64,000 nt of DNA, taken from NCBI RefSeq assembly GCF_022965805.1, contig NC_133105.1, forward strand, positions 33,609,275 to 33,673,274, read 5' to 3'. Positions 32,711 through 44,574 of the stretch are shown here, piece by piece; positions within the stretch are counted from its first letter, which is position 1, and each line of letters starts with the position of its first letter. The position numbers and the translations under genes were made by a program. Source of the DNA: Primulina eburnea. Lineage: Eukaryota > Streptophyta > Magnoliopsida > Lamiales > Gesneriaceae. A model generated the notes under the pieces. That model ran no database searches and was not told the origin of the DNA. It worked only from the letters and a program-made list of their open reading frames with translations.

Positions 32711-34219
32711 AGTCTCGGGAAGCGTGCTGGATGATGGGCTTGAATTGTTTGGACCTAGGGTGCAATTTTCTGATTTTTCAAATTTTTGGGTTAAATTGAT
32801 ATTTTTGAAAATTGGTTCAATTTTTATTTTGGAAAATTGATTTTTAGAAAATTAATAATTTTCTTGTAAAATAAATAAGTAGAATATGATTTTAATTATT
32901 TATGGTAAAAATGAGTTTTTACAAGAAATCAATTATTATTGATTTAATTGAAAATTAAATAAAGGAGTTTATTTAATTTATTAAATCCTTTAATAATTGT
33001 GGTGGTTAGTGATAAAATTATTAGATATGTGATTTATCAATTAATTAAATTGTTTAATTAAATTGATGTTAATATTTGATATTAAATGCATGAAGGATGA
33101 TCGAGAGCCTTGACCAATGTGTTAGGTGTATGTTAGAATATTTTACGGTTTTATTCGTTTTTAATATTTGATATTATTAAAGTGGGCCTGGTTTATGGCC
33201 CGTTTTCACCCCATGAGATGTATCCCTTATGTGCCATGGCTATTTAAATGTAATTATTAGAAATAGTGGGAGATCAAAAGTGGAAGATGGTGGGCCCGAT
33301 GATCAAGATGGAAGACATGTAAAATATTGGAAGCTCTTGTAATTGTTGCATTTGCATCCCTGCATTCACCTAGGTTTTGGACCTGGATCCATATCTGGCT
33401 CACATGGATCTAATAGTGTTGGCGATCGATCATCCTTATTTGTTGTTGAATGTCATATTATGATATATATGCGATATATAGTAGTATGCATGTATGTATA
33501 TTATTATATAATATAGTTGCATGAATCCGGCAAATATACAAACTCATGGTACACGATTTTTAAAATAAAATGATGAGACAATTTTAAAATTAAAATCCCT
33601 CATTTTGAATATGATTCAAAATTGATATTAAACCGGAAAAGTAAAAATTAAAAGAGTTTAATTTTTCCTTGCCTTCCATCAACCGTAGTTGCATGTTGAT
33701 CGCTACCCGCGGACAGTGTTTGGCTCATACTATTGGGGAGGCCTGTACGCCGAAAAGCTGTGACTTCCACCGGACATATGATGTGAATTGAGTGGAACTC
33801 CCATGACTTCGGCTCATATTATTGGGGGAACTTATGGCGACCGTCTACTACAATTCAATATTGATGGGTTGGTTTGACACGCGAAAATAAACGACGTCAT
33901 ATTATTGAGTCCTTATTAAACGTGAGGCAAAACACGCGGAGGTTGCATAGGGATGCAATTGGACTCTACCTTTTAGAAATTATATTTGGCTGAAATTATT
34001 CGGGATTATAATTGGCTAATTGGACTCTACGTGCCTACTAAGGAAATACGATTTCTCTTTTTCATCAGAGGGTGGTGAAAATGTCAAAATAGTAGGAGAG
34101 AAATTTATAAAATAAAAATCCATATTTTATATCTTAAAATTATTTTAAAATAATCAGCAACCATTATTCTTTTTTCGTATCAGTATATTTTCGATTTCGT
34201 CACGTAATCAATTGTTTAT
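32711..34219 (+). other. Leader of element D, no coding sequence seen
   Basis: AT-rich non-coding DNA between the hairpin array and the gag remnant. Two similar segments (near 33725 and 33810) share GGCTCATA-TATTGGGG. No frame of note. Confidence 0.5.
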
Positions 34220-34980
34220 TAACAAGCTAATCAAATGACTAGGTGGGAAAATTGTTCTGAATTCACAGAAAATAGCATACACACTAATGTAAGTCTTGTT
34301 GAAATGACAAAGCATGCAAGATGGTAGGACCATAGTATGCAAGCTAAAGTGTAACATGCTCGCTTTTTGTCAAATGAACTGTAGGGACAGTCTGAGAAAA
34401 ATGTTGAATGCTGCTGACATTCATATACACATGCAAGAGTTGCATGGTGCATGAAACTCATACGATGATGCACACCATTTTCAAGGAACTCATGACTACA
34501 CGTATGCAAGATAGGGCTTTGGCCTATGAGCATGGTGTACGTATGATTGAGCTTATTAAGAATGTGATGGGGCCTGGAATATGTGATTCATAACGAGTTA
34601 CTCGATAACATCAATTTGTTGTCTTTCTCTTCCTCACTTGACGGGGTTATGGTGAATTGAATAAGATAGATGATAGCCTTGAAGAGTTATTCAATACGCT
34701 TATAATTTATGAGATCACCATATAACATGGAATTTTTGTTTTTCTTATGGCCCTCTCGTCAGACGAAATTGGCCCACAAGGTAGGGGAAAAAAATGTTCT
34801 GCCCCTCACAAGAAAACCAATCCCAATAAGAAGCAAACTATGAAAGACACTTAAAAGGCCTACAAAGCCCAATAAGTTAGAACATATTTATTTCACTGCA
34901 AGAAGTCCGGACATAAGAAAATATATGTGCCAGAAATGTTCTGGAAATGATAAGTGAATGTCCAAGTAAACATGATTTCA
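34220..34980 (+). pseudogene. Element D gag remnant
   Basis: 34408-34593 includes IFKELMTTRMQDRALAYEHGVRMIELI, a copia Gag block. Further on, in other frames, come LLSLPSSLDG-like and EEL-N-LIIYE-like pieces and a zinc-knuckle remnant FHCKKSGHKK near 34890, where the first Cys is lost. Gag N-terminus and several inner parts are missing or unreadable, so the gene is broken in at least four places. Confidence 0.7.
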
Positions 34981-34999
34981 ACAAAAACCAAAAGAAAGT

Positions 35000-35838
35000 T
35001 AGATGATCCAAATCCACACAAATATGGCACGCTAGACTAGGTCATATTTCCCAAAGAAGGATGCACAAGCTAGTGGGAGAAAGCATGTTTGACTTGTCAG
35101 ACATAAATTCTCTACCTACTTGTAAGTCTTGTCTAAAAAGAAAATTAACCAAGACTACATTCAATGGAAACGTGGAACGTGCAAATGGTCTACTGGATTT
35201 GATCCACACAGACGTTTGTGGCCCGCTAAGTGTTAGCACAAAATATGGGCAATCCTACTTCATTACCTTTACTAATGACCATTCGAGGTATTGGTATGTT
35301 TGTTTGATGAAACACAAATATGAAGCATTTGAAAAGTTCAAAATTTCAGATTTGAAGTAGAAAATCAGCTGGAAAGAAGTATTAAGACACTTCGATCTGA
35401 TCGAGGTGGAGGATATATAAGTGTCGAATTTTGGGTTATCTAAAAGAGAATGAGATTCTCACACAGTGGACTCCACTAGTAACACCACAATTGAATGGTG
35501 TTTCTGAACATTGTAAGCGAACCTTGTTGGACATGGTTCGATCAATGAGGAGATTCACTGAATTGCCTACATCGTTTTGGGGCTTTGCGCTTGGAACTGC
35601 GGCAATGTTATTGAATAATGTTTATACTAAAGCAGTGGATAAAACACCATATGAGATATGGATGGGAAAAACTCCCAAATATTCTTACATGAGAATTTGG
35701 AGATGTCTTGCTTACGTGAAGCAGGCAGTGGGAGACAAATTGGATAGTAGATCCACTTTGTGCTACTTTGTAGGATATCTAAAGAATTCTGTTGGATATT
35801 ATTTCTACCATCTCAATGAAGCAAAAGTATTTGTTTGA
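35000..35838 (+). pseudogene. Element D integrase
   Basis: IWHARLGHISQRRM...CKSC (from ~35025) is the HHCC zinc site; LIHTDVCGPLS holds the first catalytic Asp. A stop at 35358-35360 and a frame change follow, with RSDRGG near 35396. The frame 35431-35838 reads PQLNGVSEHCKRTLLDMV (catalytic Glu in SEH), FWGFALGTAAMLLNN, TPYEIWMGKTPKYSYMRIWRCLAYV and FVGYLKNSVGYYFY, then a TGA at 35836-35838. Protease is not recognisable. Integrase would insert the cDNA into the genome; this copy is inactive. Confidence 0.9.
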
Positions 35839-36999
35839 AGAAATGCCACCTTTTTGGAAAAGAAATTTCTATTAGATAGAAAAGGAAAGATGATAGAACT
35901 TGAAGAAATTCAAGATACTCCCTCAACTATAGAAGTTGAACCCAATTCCCAAGAACTAGTAGTTGAAATACAAGCTCCTAGAAGGTCTGATAGGGTTATT
36001 AGACCACCTGCAAGATATACGCTTCTTCATGAACAAGGCCTTGATGAGTCTTGTGTTGGATATGATCCAATGAACTTTGAGGAAGCAATATCTGATACTG
36101 ATTCAACCAAATGGCTTGAAGCCATGCAGTTAAAAATGGACTCTATGTATTCAAACAAAGTCTGGACATTGGTGGATCAACCTGAGGGAATCGTTCACAT
36201 AGGATGCAAATGGATCTACAAAAGAAAGCTTGGAGCGAATGGAAAGGTAGTGACCTTCAAAGCAAGGCTGGTTGCAAAAGATTATACTCAAAGGCAATGA
36301 GTTGACTATGAGGAAACTTTTTCACCAGTTGCTATGTTTAAGTCCATTAGATTACTACTAGCCATAGCATCATGGTATGACTATGAGATATGGCAAATGG
36401 ATGTAAAGACTGCATTCCTCAATAGAGACATCAAAAAGGAAATTTATATGTCTCAACCCGAGGGATACACATCAGTAGGAAGTGAGCATAAGGTATGCAA
36501 ACTTTAGAGATCAATATATGGTTTCAAGCAGGAGTCAAGGAGTTGGAACCTCAGATTTGATAGCACTATCAAAGAGTTTGGTTTTGCTAAGAATCCTGAG
36601 GAACTGTGTGTGTACAAGAAAGTTAGTGGGAGTGCAGTGACATTCCTAGTACTTTATGTTGATGATATCCTGCTCATTGGGAATGATGTAGGATTACTGC
36701 AATCAACTAAAGTATGGTTAGACAGTAAATACTCCATGAAAGACATGGGTGAAGCGTCCTATGTATTGGGTATACAAATCTATAGAGATAGATCAAAAAG
36801 GATGATAGGACTCACCCAACCCACCTATATTGATACCATTATAAAGCGATTCTCTATGGAAGAGTCCAAGAGAGGATACTTACCAATATGTCATAGTGTT
36901 ACTCTATCTAAAGCTTTGTGTTCCAAAACTGATGAAGAGATAGAGATGATGACACTATTCCATATGCGTCAGCTATTGGTAATATCATGTATGGTATGA
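35839..36999 (+). pseudogene. Element D reverse transcriptase
   Basis: 35854-36300: RRSDRVIRPPARY linker, WLEAMQLKMDSM, GCKWIYKRKLG and FKARLVAKDYTQRQ, then a stop at 36298. Similarity continues with FSPVAMFKSIRLLLAIA, MDVKTAFLN, a TAG near 36505 and SWNLRFDSTIKEFG. 36610-36999 carries LVLYVDDILLIGNDV with an intact YVDD, then GEASYVLGIQIYRDRS and TYIDTIIKRFSME, ending in a frameshift. The catalytic residues survive in separate frames, but no continuous enzyme is encoded. Confidence 0.93.
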
Positions 37000-37616
37000 T
37001 ATCGACACGTCCTGATGTTGCTTACGCTTTGAGTGTTACAAGCAGATATCAGGAGAACCCTGGTCCAATGCATTGGAAGACCGTGAAAGATATTCTTAAG
37101 CACTTGAGAAGAACTAAGAACTTGTTCATGGTCTAAGGGGGTGGAGAATTAAAATTGGAAGGCTACACTGAATATAGCTTTCAATGTGACGTAGATGATT
37201 CGAAATCGACCTCTGGCTTTGTATCCATGCTATATGGTGCGGCTGTCTTTTGGAAAGGTTCCAAGCAAGACACCATTGTGGATTCCACCACTGAAGCTGA
37301 ATAAATTGTTGCATCTGACGCAGCCAAAGAGGTAGTTTGGATGAGGAATTTTGTCCAAGAGTTGGACGTTATTCCTAATGGAGTTGATCCAGTCCCGTTG
37401 TACTGGGACAACACGGGTGCCATTGCACAAGTAAAGGAACCAAGGTCTCATCAGCGATCCAAACATGTACTGAGGAAGTTCCACATCATACGGGACATAG
37501 TGGGAAGAGGAGACATATCAGTTGAAAGAGTCAACTCTGCAGATAATGTTGCTGATCCACTTACAAACCCTTGCCAGGACCATTGTTTGAAAAGCATAGC
37601 GAAGCAATGGTTTTAA
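37000..37616 (+). pseudogene. Element D RNase H and pol end
   Basis: SRPDVAYALSVTSRYQ (37007 on), then HWKTVKDILKHLRRT, a stop at ~37134, then CDVDDSKSTSGFV, DSTTEAE plus a stop, and 37341-37616: RNFVQELDVIPNGV, YWDNTGAIAQVKEP, RSKHVLRKFHIIRD and SADNVADPLT, to TAA at 37614-37616. Matches element C at 55923-56407 nearly word for word. The tract CAAGTCGGAGAT before 37647 is the polypurine tract. Confidence 0.9.
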
Positions 37617-37837
37617 GGGTAGTTGGCTCTAGGGCAAGTCGGAGATTGTTAGAGTAGATGCCCTGCAAGCCAACTGTTGGCTAGGGATTTTATTGACTCA
37701 AGTGTAATAAACAATCTTTATTTTAATATAATTTAAATTTTTATGGTCTTGTTATACTTTATCTGTATACCCATGCAAACAGCATAGATAAAGTCCTTGA
37801 TTATGCTTTAATACAAATGAATCGTAATTCGATGTTG

Positions 37838-37945
37838 AAACTCATTTGTAAACATTGCATATTCTAAATTCGTTCCTAGTCGATTCAGCCGAAACTCATT
37901 TGTAAACATTGCATATTCTAAATTCGTTCCTAGTCGATTCAGCCG
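37838..37945 (+). repeat. 54-bp tandem duplication in the D 3' LTR
   Basis: Units 37838-37891 and 37892-37945 (AAACTCATTTGTAAACATTG...TTCAGCCG) are identical; the 5' LTR has one unit. It explains the exact length difference between the LTRs. Confidence 0.95.
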
Positions 37946-39361
37946 CCTAAAACAGGGATAAAGGCCGCTTGAGCTCGAGACTAGCATCTGTGATGCTGTG
38001 TACTGCTTTTCTTGGTAAGGGCATAGATATGTCCAAACATACAGATGGGTAGTCATATGATGATTATACCGAACAACCCTCCCTCGGACTTTCCAAGTGA
38101 TTATCATTCATCGAGAGGATAAGTCCGTGGTTATGATTGTACACCATTAGTCCTTACGACCTGGGACAACACTGGGGCTCGATATACTAGGGCTGTGCTT
38201 TGACTCGTTTACTGGCTCCAGGAGAGTCATCAGGTGGCGAGGTTGGGTATTGTTGCGACACATATTGGAGCCAGTGCATTGTAGTCGGGGATTCACCGCT
38301 CACCTACGGGTGTGGATATCCTATGTGATCTGATGTAATAATAGTGCATGGAATCTCTGACCAGAGTATGAGATGTACATTGGAGAAGGAGTTCTCCAAT
38401 AGTACACGCGATGCCACTATTATATGTAACAAATAGTTATCGAGTTAATATGAAACCCTCGATGAACCAATGGTTGTAGATTAGATCGGGATATATTAGA
38501 TGAAGGGACCGTACTGTACGTTAATCATAATCGACTGGTTTTTGTAGGCACTATCAGTGATACCTAGGGGATCATGGGGAGATGCTACTAGACGCTCTTA
38601 CCATGATCCGATGGGTGCAATCAGAAAAGAGTTCTGACATTCTTGATCAAGGTGTTGATGAAAAGAATGGGGCTAACTAGGGTAAGCCCGAATAAAGGAT
38701 TCTGTCCTGAATCACAAAGAGTTGTGAACACACGGCTAGCTGTATCCCTGAACCATTGAAGGTCACACAAGTACTGGATTGCTTGTTCCCGTTGAGAAAA
38801 TAAATTCAAGAAGTTGAATTTATATTATATAGTAAATTCAAGGAGTTGAATTTATGATAATTAAATTTTGAGAGAATAAATTCAAGTAGTTGAATTTATA
38901 AAATTTGAGAATTTAATTTATTAAACTCAAATGTTGAGTTTATTAAATATTAAATTTTGGACGTGATAAAAATTCAAGGAGTTGAATTTATAATTTAAAT
39001 AATAAATTCAAATGTTGAATTTATAATCTATTTAATTTAATAAGCTCAAAAGTTGAGTTGATTAATTAATAAATTAAATATGGTGGATAATATGTTTAAT
39101 GGGCTTGTAGGGGTACAAGTCCAACATATTAAATAATTAATGTTTTAATGGACTTTGATTAAATTAATTAAACTAGTTGGACTAGCCCTATTAATTAAAT
39201 CAAGTCCATTAATGTTAATTATGTAATTAGGATTTAAGTTAATTATAAATAATACATTAAAGTCAAAAACCCTAGCCCCACCTACCTCAATTTTCGAGAG
39301 ACCCACTTCCAAAAGGAGAAAATCGGCCACTCCCCCTTTTTGAAGGAAAATTTGAGCCATC

Positions 39362-40506
39362 TGTTAAGAAATGAAATTTCAGGAATTTTGGTGTATGACA
39401 AATTAGAAATCAACCACGGTTGGAAATTCTCAACCGATAGTTTTCAACCGCTTATTCTTTAGATTCCAGCCGCTTCATTTAAGAGACTTACTTATTGCTA
39501 AACGACATTCTCTGACCGGCTGTATGCATTCAAATTCTCGAAGTCAACGATCTCACATCAATTCCAAGAAAGATGTGCATTAATATCTCTTTCCTAGAAA
39601 GGACGATCAGAGACAGTCTTCATGTCCTAAAGATATATGCACAGTCGCCTAAAGTAGTAAACCTCAAGTAAAGAGCCTCAAATTTATGATAAGCAAAAAG
39701 GAAGATTTAAATGCGGACATTTATTGCTCATAAATATGAAAGCGACTTATCTGTTTCAGGCGCTCAGGTTTACGTTTACTAGTACTTTCTGACCGTTAGA
39801 TCTTTTAGCTATATCATCTGGGAGGAATGCAAGTTATTCGTGGGCAAGCTACACAACTCTAACACTGATTGAAAGAAGTCTTTCAGCTTGCCTTCACAGA
39901 GATCTTTGAGCGCCTTCACAGTTTACATTTTCATTATCGCTCTTCTACACGCAGCTCCACAGTCACATATTTGATCATTTAAGGATCTTTTCGTGCTACC
40001 AAAACAAACTACTGTTCTATCGATAACCTGTGGTTATTTAACTAAAGTTTGGAAGTCTGGTGAACTGAGAGTTCTTAAATCCAGAAGTGTAAAGTGATCA
40101 CTAGGAGTTCCAATACAGGCAATGGAATAAGTCCTGATTGGATTGGGCTGTTACAAACGATTTGTAAAGTCAAAGTATTTTAGTGGAATCCTTCCTACCA
40201 AAGGAAGAAGGGGTGACGTAGGAGTATTCAATCTCCGAACATCCATAAAAATATTGTGTCTCTTATCTTGTGCAAACTATTATTTGTTATTCGTATCCTT
40301 GTTGTTTAGTTTGTCAAATCTTTAAGAAATATCTGTCAAAAGGAAGTGAACCTTCTTCCGCACACTTTAGTGGTTCACCTCTTTCGACCGTTTGAGAAGG
40401 AAGTATTTCGAACCGCCTAAAAACGGTTGAAAATACATTTTAAATAAGAAAATATGAAAGAGTTCATTCACCCACCCCCCTTCTTAACTCTTTCTCGATC
40501 CTAACA
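39362..40506 (+). mobile_element. Solo LTR (1145 bp) inside D's 3' LTR, SIRE-like family
   Basis: TGTTAAGAAATGAAATTTC...GATCCTAACA, flanked by CCATC at 39357-39361 and 40507-40511. The interior block GGGTGACGTAGGAGTATTCAATCTCCG (40212-40238) is a reverse-complement match to the LTRs of elements A and B, and its ends are similar to theirs, so it is a related copia LTR left by LTR-LTR recombination. No coding sequence. Confidence 0.9.
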
Positions 40507-40837
40507 CCATCTCTCGATTATTTTCTCTCTTACGCAAAACTTCTTCCAAATTTTCTAGTGCAATTTGGAAGAGGATCAAACGATTCAGTCATGGACCTAA
40601 TTAGAAGGAAAGAAAGGAGTTCATTGAAGAAAGTTCGTTGGGATTCATCAAGAGCTAGATCTGTTATACCGGATCAGTTGGTGTCCAGTGATTTAATCAC
40701 CAAAGGTATAACTTTTAAACTCCCTATGAATGTTTTATTAAAATCATACGAGCGTCCAAAAATATTTTGATTGCCAAAATAAATAAAAATTTTAAACTTC
40801 CGCTGCGTTTGGGCGTGTAGAAAACCCGGATCCAACA

Positions 40838-41434
40838 AGCACATCACATCTAATCTATCACTACTTACTTTCTAATTGTTCCTGACAATTACAGATCAAA
40901 AAATCATGGATAGCAGTAAAAATTCATACATCGAATTAATTTGTCAGATTAGTTGACATACAAATTTCATGTAATTAAATATACATAAACAAATACTTAT
41001 AAAGAATCTTAAATTAAACACAAAACCTCACAGTAATAAAATCGAAATAATGGAGTTTTCCCTTGAATCAGAAATAAGAAATTAGCCAAACATGGCTAGG
41101 TATTCAATCTGCATGAAAATTAAATAAAAACAAAACAAAAGAGTGCAAACTAATTTCTTAGGAAATGATAATAAGGATTTCAGCGATGTCTCTCTTGCCT
41201 TCCACCTTGTACTGTACGTGAGATTGGTGGGAGGGTTGTGTATTCTCTAATTGATTATGTTGCCTCCCTAACGCGAGTTTTTGGTCAATCAAAATAAAAA
41301 TGGGTCCAAAAGCTTAAACCCAATAATCTAAAATAAAAACCTAATCACTAAAAATAAAAGATACTTAGAAAGTATCCTCCAAGAATATAGAGTTTTTTTA
41401 AGGAAAAAACTCAGTTTTTTTAAGGAAAAAACTC
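40838..41434. other. Unassigned DNA between D and the solo LTR
   Basis: 40838-40842 is the right TSD of D (AGCAC). The rest is AT-rich with no frame of note. 41390-41434 has a doubled segment TTTTTTTAAGGAAAAAACTC. The last five bases (41430-41434, AACTC) are the left TSD of the next solo LTR. Confidence 0.5.
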
Positions 41435-44400
41435 TGTAGAACCCGTAAATCAGACTACATATAAGACATGCATAATTACTATTAATTAAATTAAAATGAT
41501 TTTATGCATGAGGATTTAAATTCTTTTCTTTAAATTTAATTATTTTATGCAGTAGTTTAGTTGTTATCTTTTCAGTTAAATAAGTGAGGCCGGACTGGAG
41601 TCGGAGTATTGAGATAAAATTTAATATTAAGAAAACATTCCTAGAATTATTTAAGTTGAAGAATAAGTTATTTTAATGTAAAAGAATGTTTACGGAATTA
41701 TTTAATTAACTTGAGATAAATAGTAAATAAATTCCTTATGTCCAATAATTCAATTAAAAAGCCTAAATTATAATATGTGATCAATCGAGATAAGTTAATC
41801 TAGGTTTATTTTAATTAAGGAATTTCAACTTAACATGTTAGTAATTTAATTTAAAGAATTAGCCATGCATGCAAGACAATTATCATCCTAAACTAATTTA
41901 TTAATTCACAAAAATACTTAATGGTTAGATAAAACTTTAAAGATTTAAAATTCAATAATTAAGCAATATTTTACCACATTTTAATAGCAATTTTCGGCCA
42001 CCCCACTTCAAAGGATTTAAAAGTTTGACAATTCATTTTCATTGATATCTTTCCTTAATCATTTTCGTGACATAATAATCTCTCATCTTTTAATCAACTA
42101 AAATTATTAATTAAGCAATTATCTACCCTTATTTGATAAGCAAGAATCGGCCATCACCCCTATCAAATCATCCCTCAATAAAATAATATCAAATCACACT
42201 TCATTCCTTATCTACCAAACACAGGGATAGAAAGATTCATTTCCTCCCTTTTATCTTTCAAACTTCCTCATTCACCTCCTAGCCATTTCCCTCTCCATTC
42301 CACCGAAAATTTCAGAGCATTTCAGCAAGAAAAAAACGTGAGAAAAATAGGAAAAACAAGAGAGAAAGTGAGAAAAGAAAAGAACTATGTCTCCTCCGCG
42401 CCATGTCGTCGTAATCAATTTGTATTCATTTTAAACAAATCCAAGGCATGTGTATATTTTATCTTGCTCTTCAATCAAGTCATATTAACGTTTTTAAACA
42501 TTACATGATCATGATTTTTTGGCAAAAAAAAACCGAAAATTAAGACAACACCATTTTCGAAAATCTGCACAGAATTTTTCGGCACCCACGTGCACTTCAC
42601 GGTTTCTGCTTGTGTTTATGGTTTCAGGGTTGGCTCGATTTCCAGGGGCTCAAGGCTGCTTATAGACATGATGTAGGGTGTGCTAGGAAGGTGTTAGTCC
42701 ATGGGTTTCACTCCCTCCCCCCAGCAGCGCGTTTTGACAGCAACTTCAGCAGCTGCCATTTCGAGTCTCAAATTAGGATTCTTGCTTGTCGAAGGCGAGT
42801 GTTCTGATCTTGGCTACCCTAGGGGCTGTAGCCATGGTTTGAACCTCTCCTTGTCATGTTTAGGACGTGACCAAGATGCCCTTTCATGGCTTGGTTCACG
42901 GTCCCCTCGGTTTTAAAACCAAACAACGCAAGTGTCCCACGGTGTCTGTTTTCTAATTTTCGTGTGTGTGAGTGGTTTCAGTTTTATGTAGTTTGGTGTG
43001 GATCTTGTTTGGCTTCTGGTCCTTAGCCATGGTTCATACCATACCTTTTGATGTCTAGATCTAGCCATGGTCGATCATGTGGCCACTGGAAGGATATATG
43101 ATAGCAAGAACAAGCAACACACACACGTACAGGACATGGTTCTCGGGTGGAGCTTGGCGTTGTTCTATGGAATTGATTGGTTTGTAGTTGGCTTGTAGCC
43201 ATTAGCCATGGTCCAAACCATGCCTTAGGATGCTGGGAAGAGGCTCTGGTTGGTGGTTCAAGCCCCAATGGCCGATAGTCTCGAAAACGAAGCGAGGAAG
43301 CGCAACAGTTGCTGCTGTAATTTTTGACAGCAGTTTTGTGCTTCGGTTCAGAGGCTCGTTTGAGTTCTGGGTTGGCTTTTAGCCTATTGCCTTGAACCGG
43401 ACAGTACCTCATTGAGTTAGAAATGTCATGTTTTTGGCCGTTCGTGATTTGGTTAAGTTTAGAGGTCATACAAGAATTTACGGTGCAATGTGACAAAGTG
43501 ACTCTCGAAAGAGCGTTTCATGATTTTGGCCTCCATGCACAATTTTCGTGTATTACAGCCCTTGATATTTATTTTTTATCATTTTAGGTGTATTTTAATC
43601 ATGACTAAATGATGGTTCGGGTTGGTACGGAGTCATGGTTAGGTACTAAGTTCGTTGGGCGTAATAGTCTCGTTTTTAGTACGATTTTGAAGTGTTGGTC
43701 AAGTTAAGTTTATTTTCATGTTCCTCATGTTAGAATTAGGTTGCAGAGATCCTGGGAACGATCCAACTCCATTGGTAAAATAAAACAAGATAATAATTAT
43801 ATTACATGCATAAATTATCAAAGTTTATTTTTGAGATTTATGCGATATGTCTTGTGGCCACTTCACGCTCATGGGATTGCAGCTTATGGGATTATTACTT
43901 CATCCAGTGGCTATTGACCGTTTCATGTTCATGTATGGTTACGGATATCCAGTCCAAGGGCTGTGATGATCTCTACCACCCAGTATACCGTGGTTTAGTC
44001 TGATCAGTTGATTCAGTTCATGTTATGGGCCACTTGCGTAGAACATAATCTCAACAGAAAAATTATGATATGCCTATTTTATGACAAGGCTCTTTCGAGC
44101 AAACATTTCACTTACGATTTTTCAATTATGCACGTATTTATAATTATTCATGAAACGATTTTCACATTACGCTTTACGATATGAAATCTTTACATGGCAT
44201 GAAATTTTATGATATATTTACTTGTTATCTATGATATTTGCATGCTGAGTCTTTAGACTTACTAGACTTGATTGTTGTAGGTACTGATGAGGTCGGAACC
44301 GAGGGCGGGGACCAGTGAGCCATCTTGGGTCGGCAGTAGTAGGAACCCGAGGATCTCATTTTCAGCACTTACTATTTTTATTCCAAACTCAGTTTTATTT

Positions 44401-44569
44401 TGTTGAATTATTTTATGTTGTTATTTTGAAAACATTATTTACTTCCGCTGCTACTTTAAACATTCAATCTTTTTATCAGTATATTTTATGAATGAGGCAT
44501 TTTATTTATTTAAAGAGAAAATTTTAAATTATTCCGCAAATTTTCAAGTACGAATTTCGGGACTCTAAA
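41435..44569 (+). mobile_element. Solo LTR (3.1 kb), gypsy type
   Basis: Starts TGTAGAACCCGTAAATCAGA, like the A' LTR (TGTAGAGCCCAAAATCAG), and ends near CGAATTTCGGGACTCTAAA. AACTC at 41430-41434 and 44570-44574 is a 5-bp target duplication, so the ends are set by TSD rather than by a canonical CA. The terminus appears mutated. An internal CCGCAAATTTTCAAGTA near the end matches the A' LTR end. ORFs inside (42610, 43023, 43806) carry no domain. Confidence 0.75.
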
Positions 44570-44574
44570 AACTC

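Larger units (their letters stand above)
30375..40837 (+). mobile_element. Element D: complete Ty1/copia element, dead
   Basis: Two LTRs (30375-32361, 37647-40837), primer-binding site, GC hairpin leader, decayed gag and pol, all within AGCAC duplications. Without the inserted solo LTR and its TSD (1150 bp), the 3' LTR is 2041 bp, exactly 54 bp longer than the 5' LTR, explained by a 54-bp tandem duplication. Domain order protease/integrase-RT-RNase H is that of copia. It is a close relative of element C (53853-58110), which lies in the opposite direction. Confidence 0.93.
37647..40837 (+). mobile_element. 3' LTR of element D, containing a solo LTR
   Basis: Same family as 30375-32361. It differs by scattered substitutions, a 54-bp tandem duplication (37838-37945) and an inserted solo LTR (39362-40506 plus TSD). 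Ends GGATCCAACA, followed by the AGCAC duplication. Confidence 0.93.

Noticed and set aside
32481..32840. Overlapping 69-116-codon frames on both strands, Arg/Ala-rich
   Set aside because: Produced by the GC hairpin array; several frames on both strands are open at once, a composition effect.
43023..43496. 157-codon minus-strand frame
   Set aside because: Within the solo LTR 41435-44569, no domain, no support from the related LTR.
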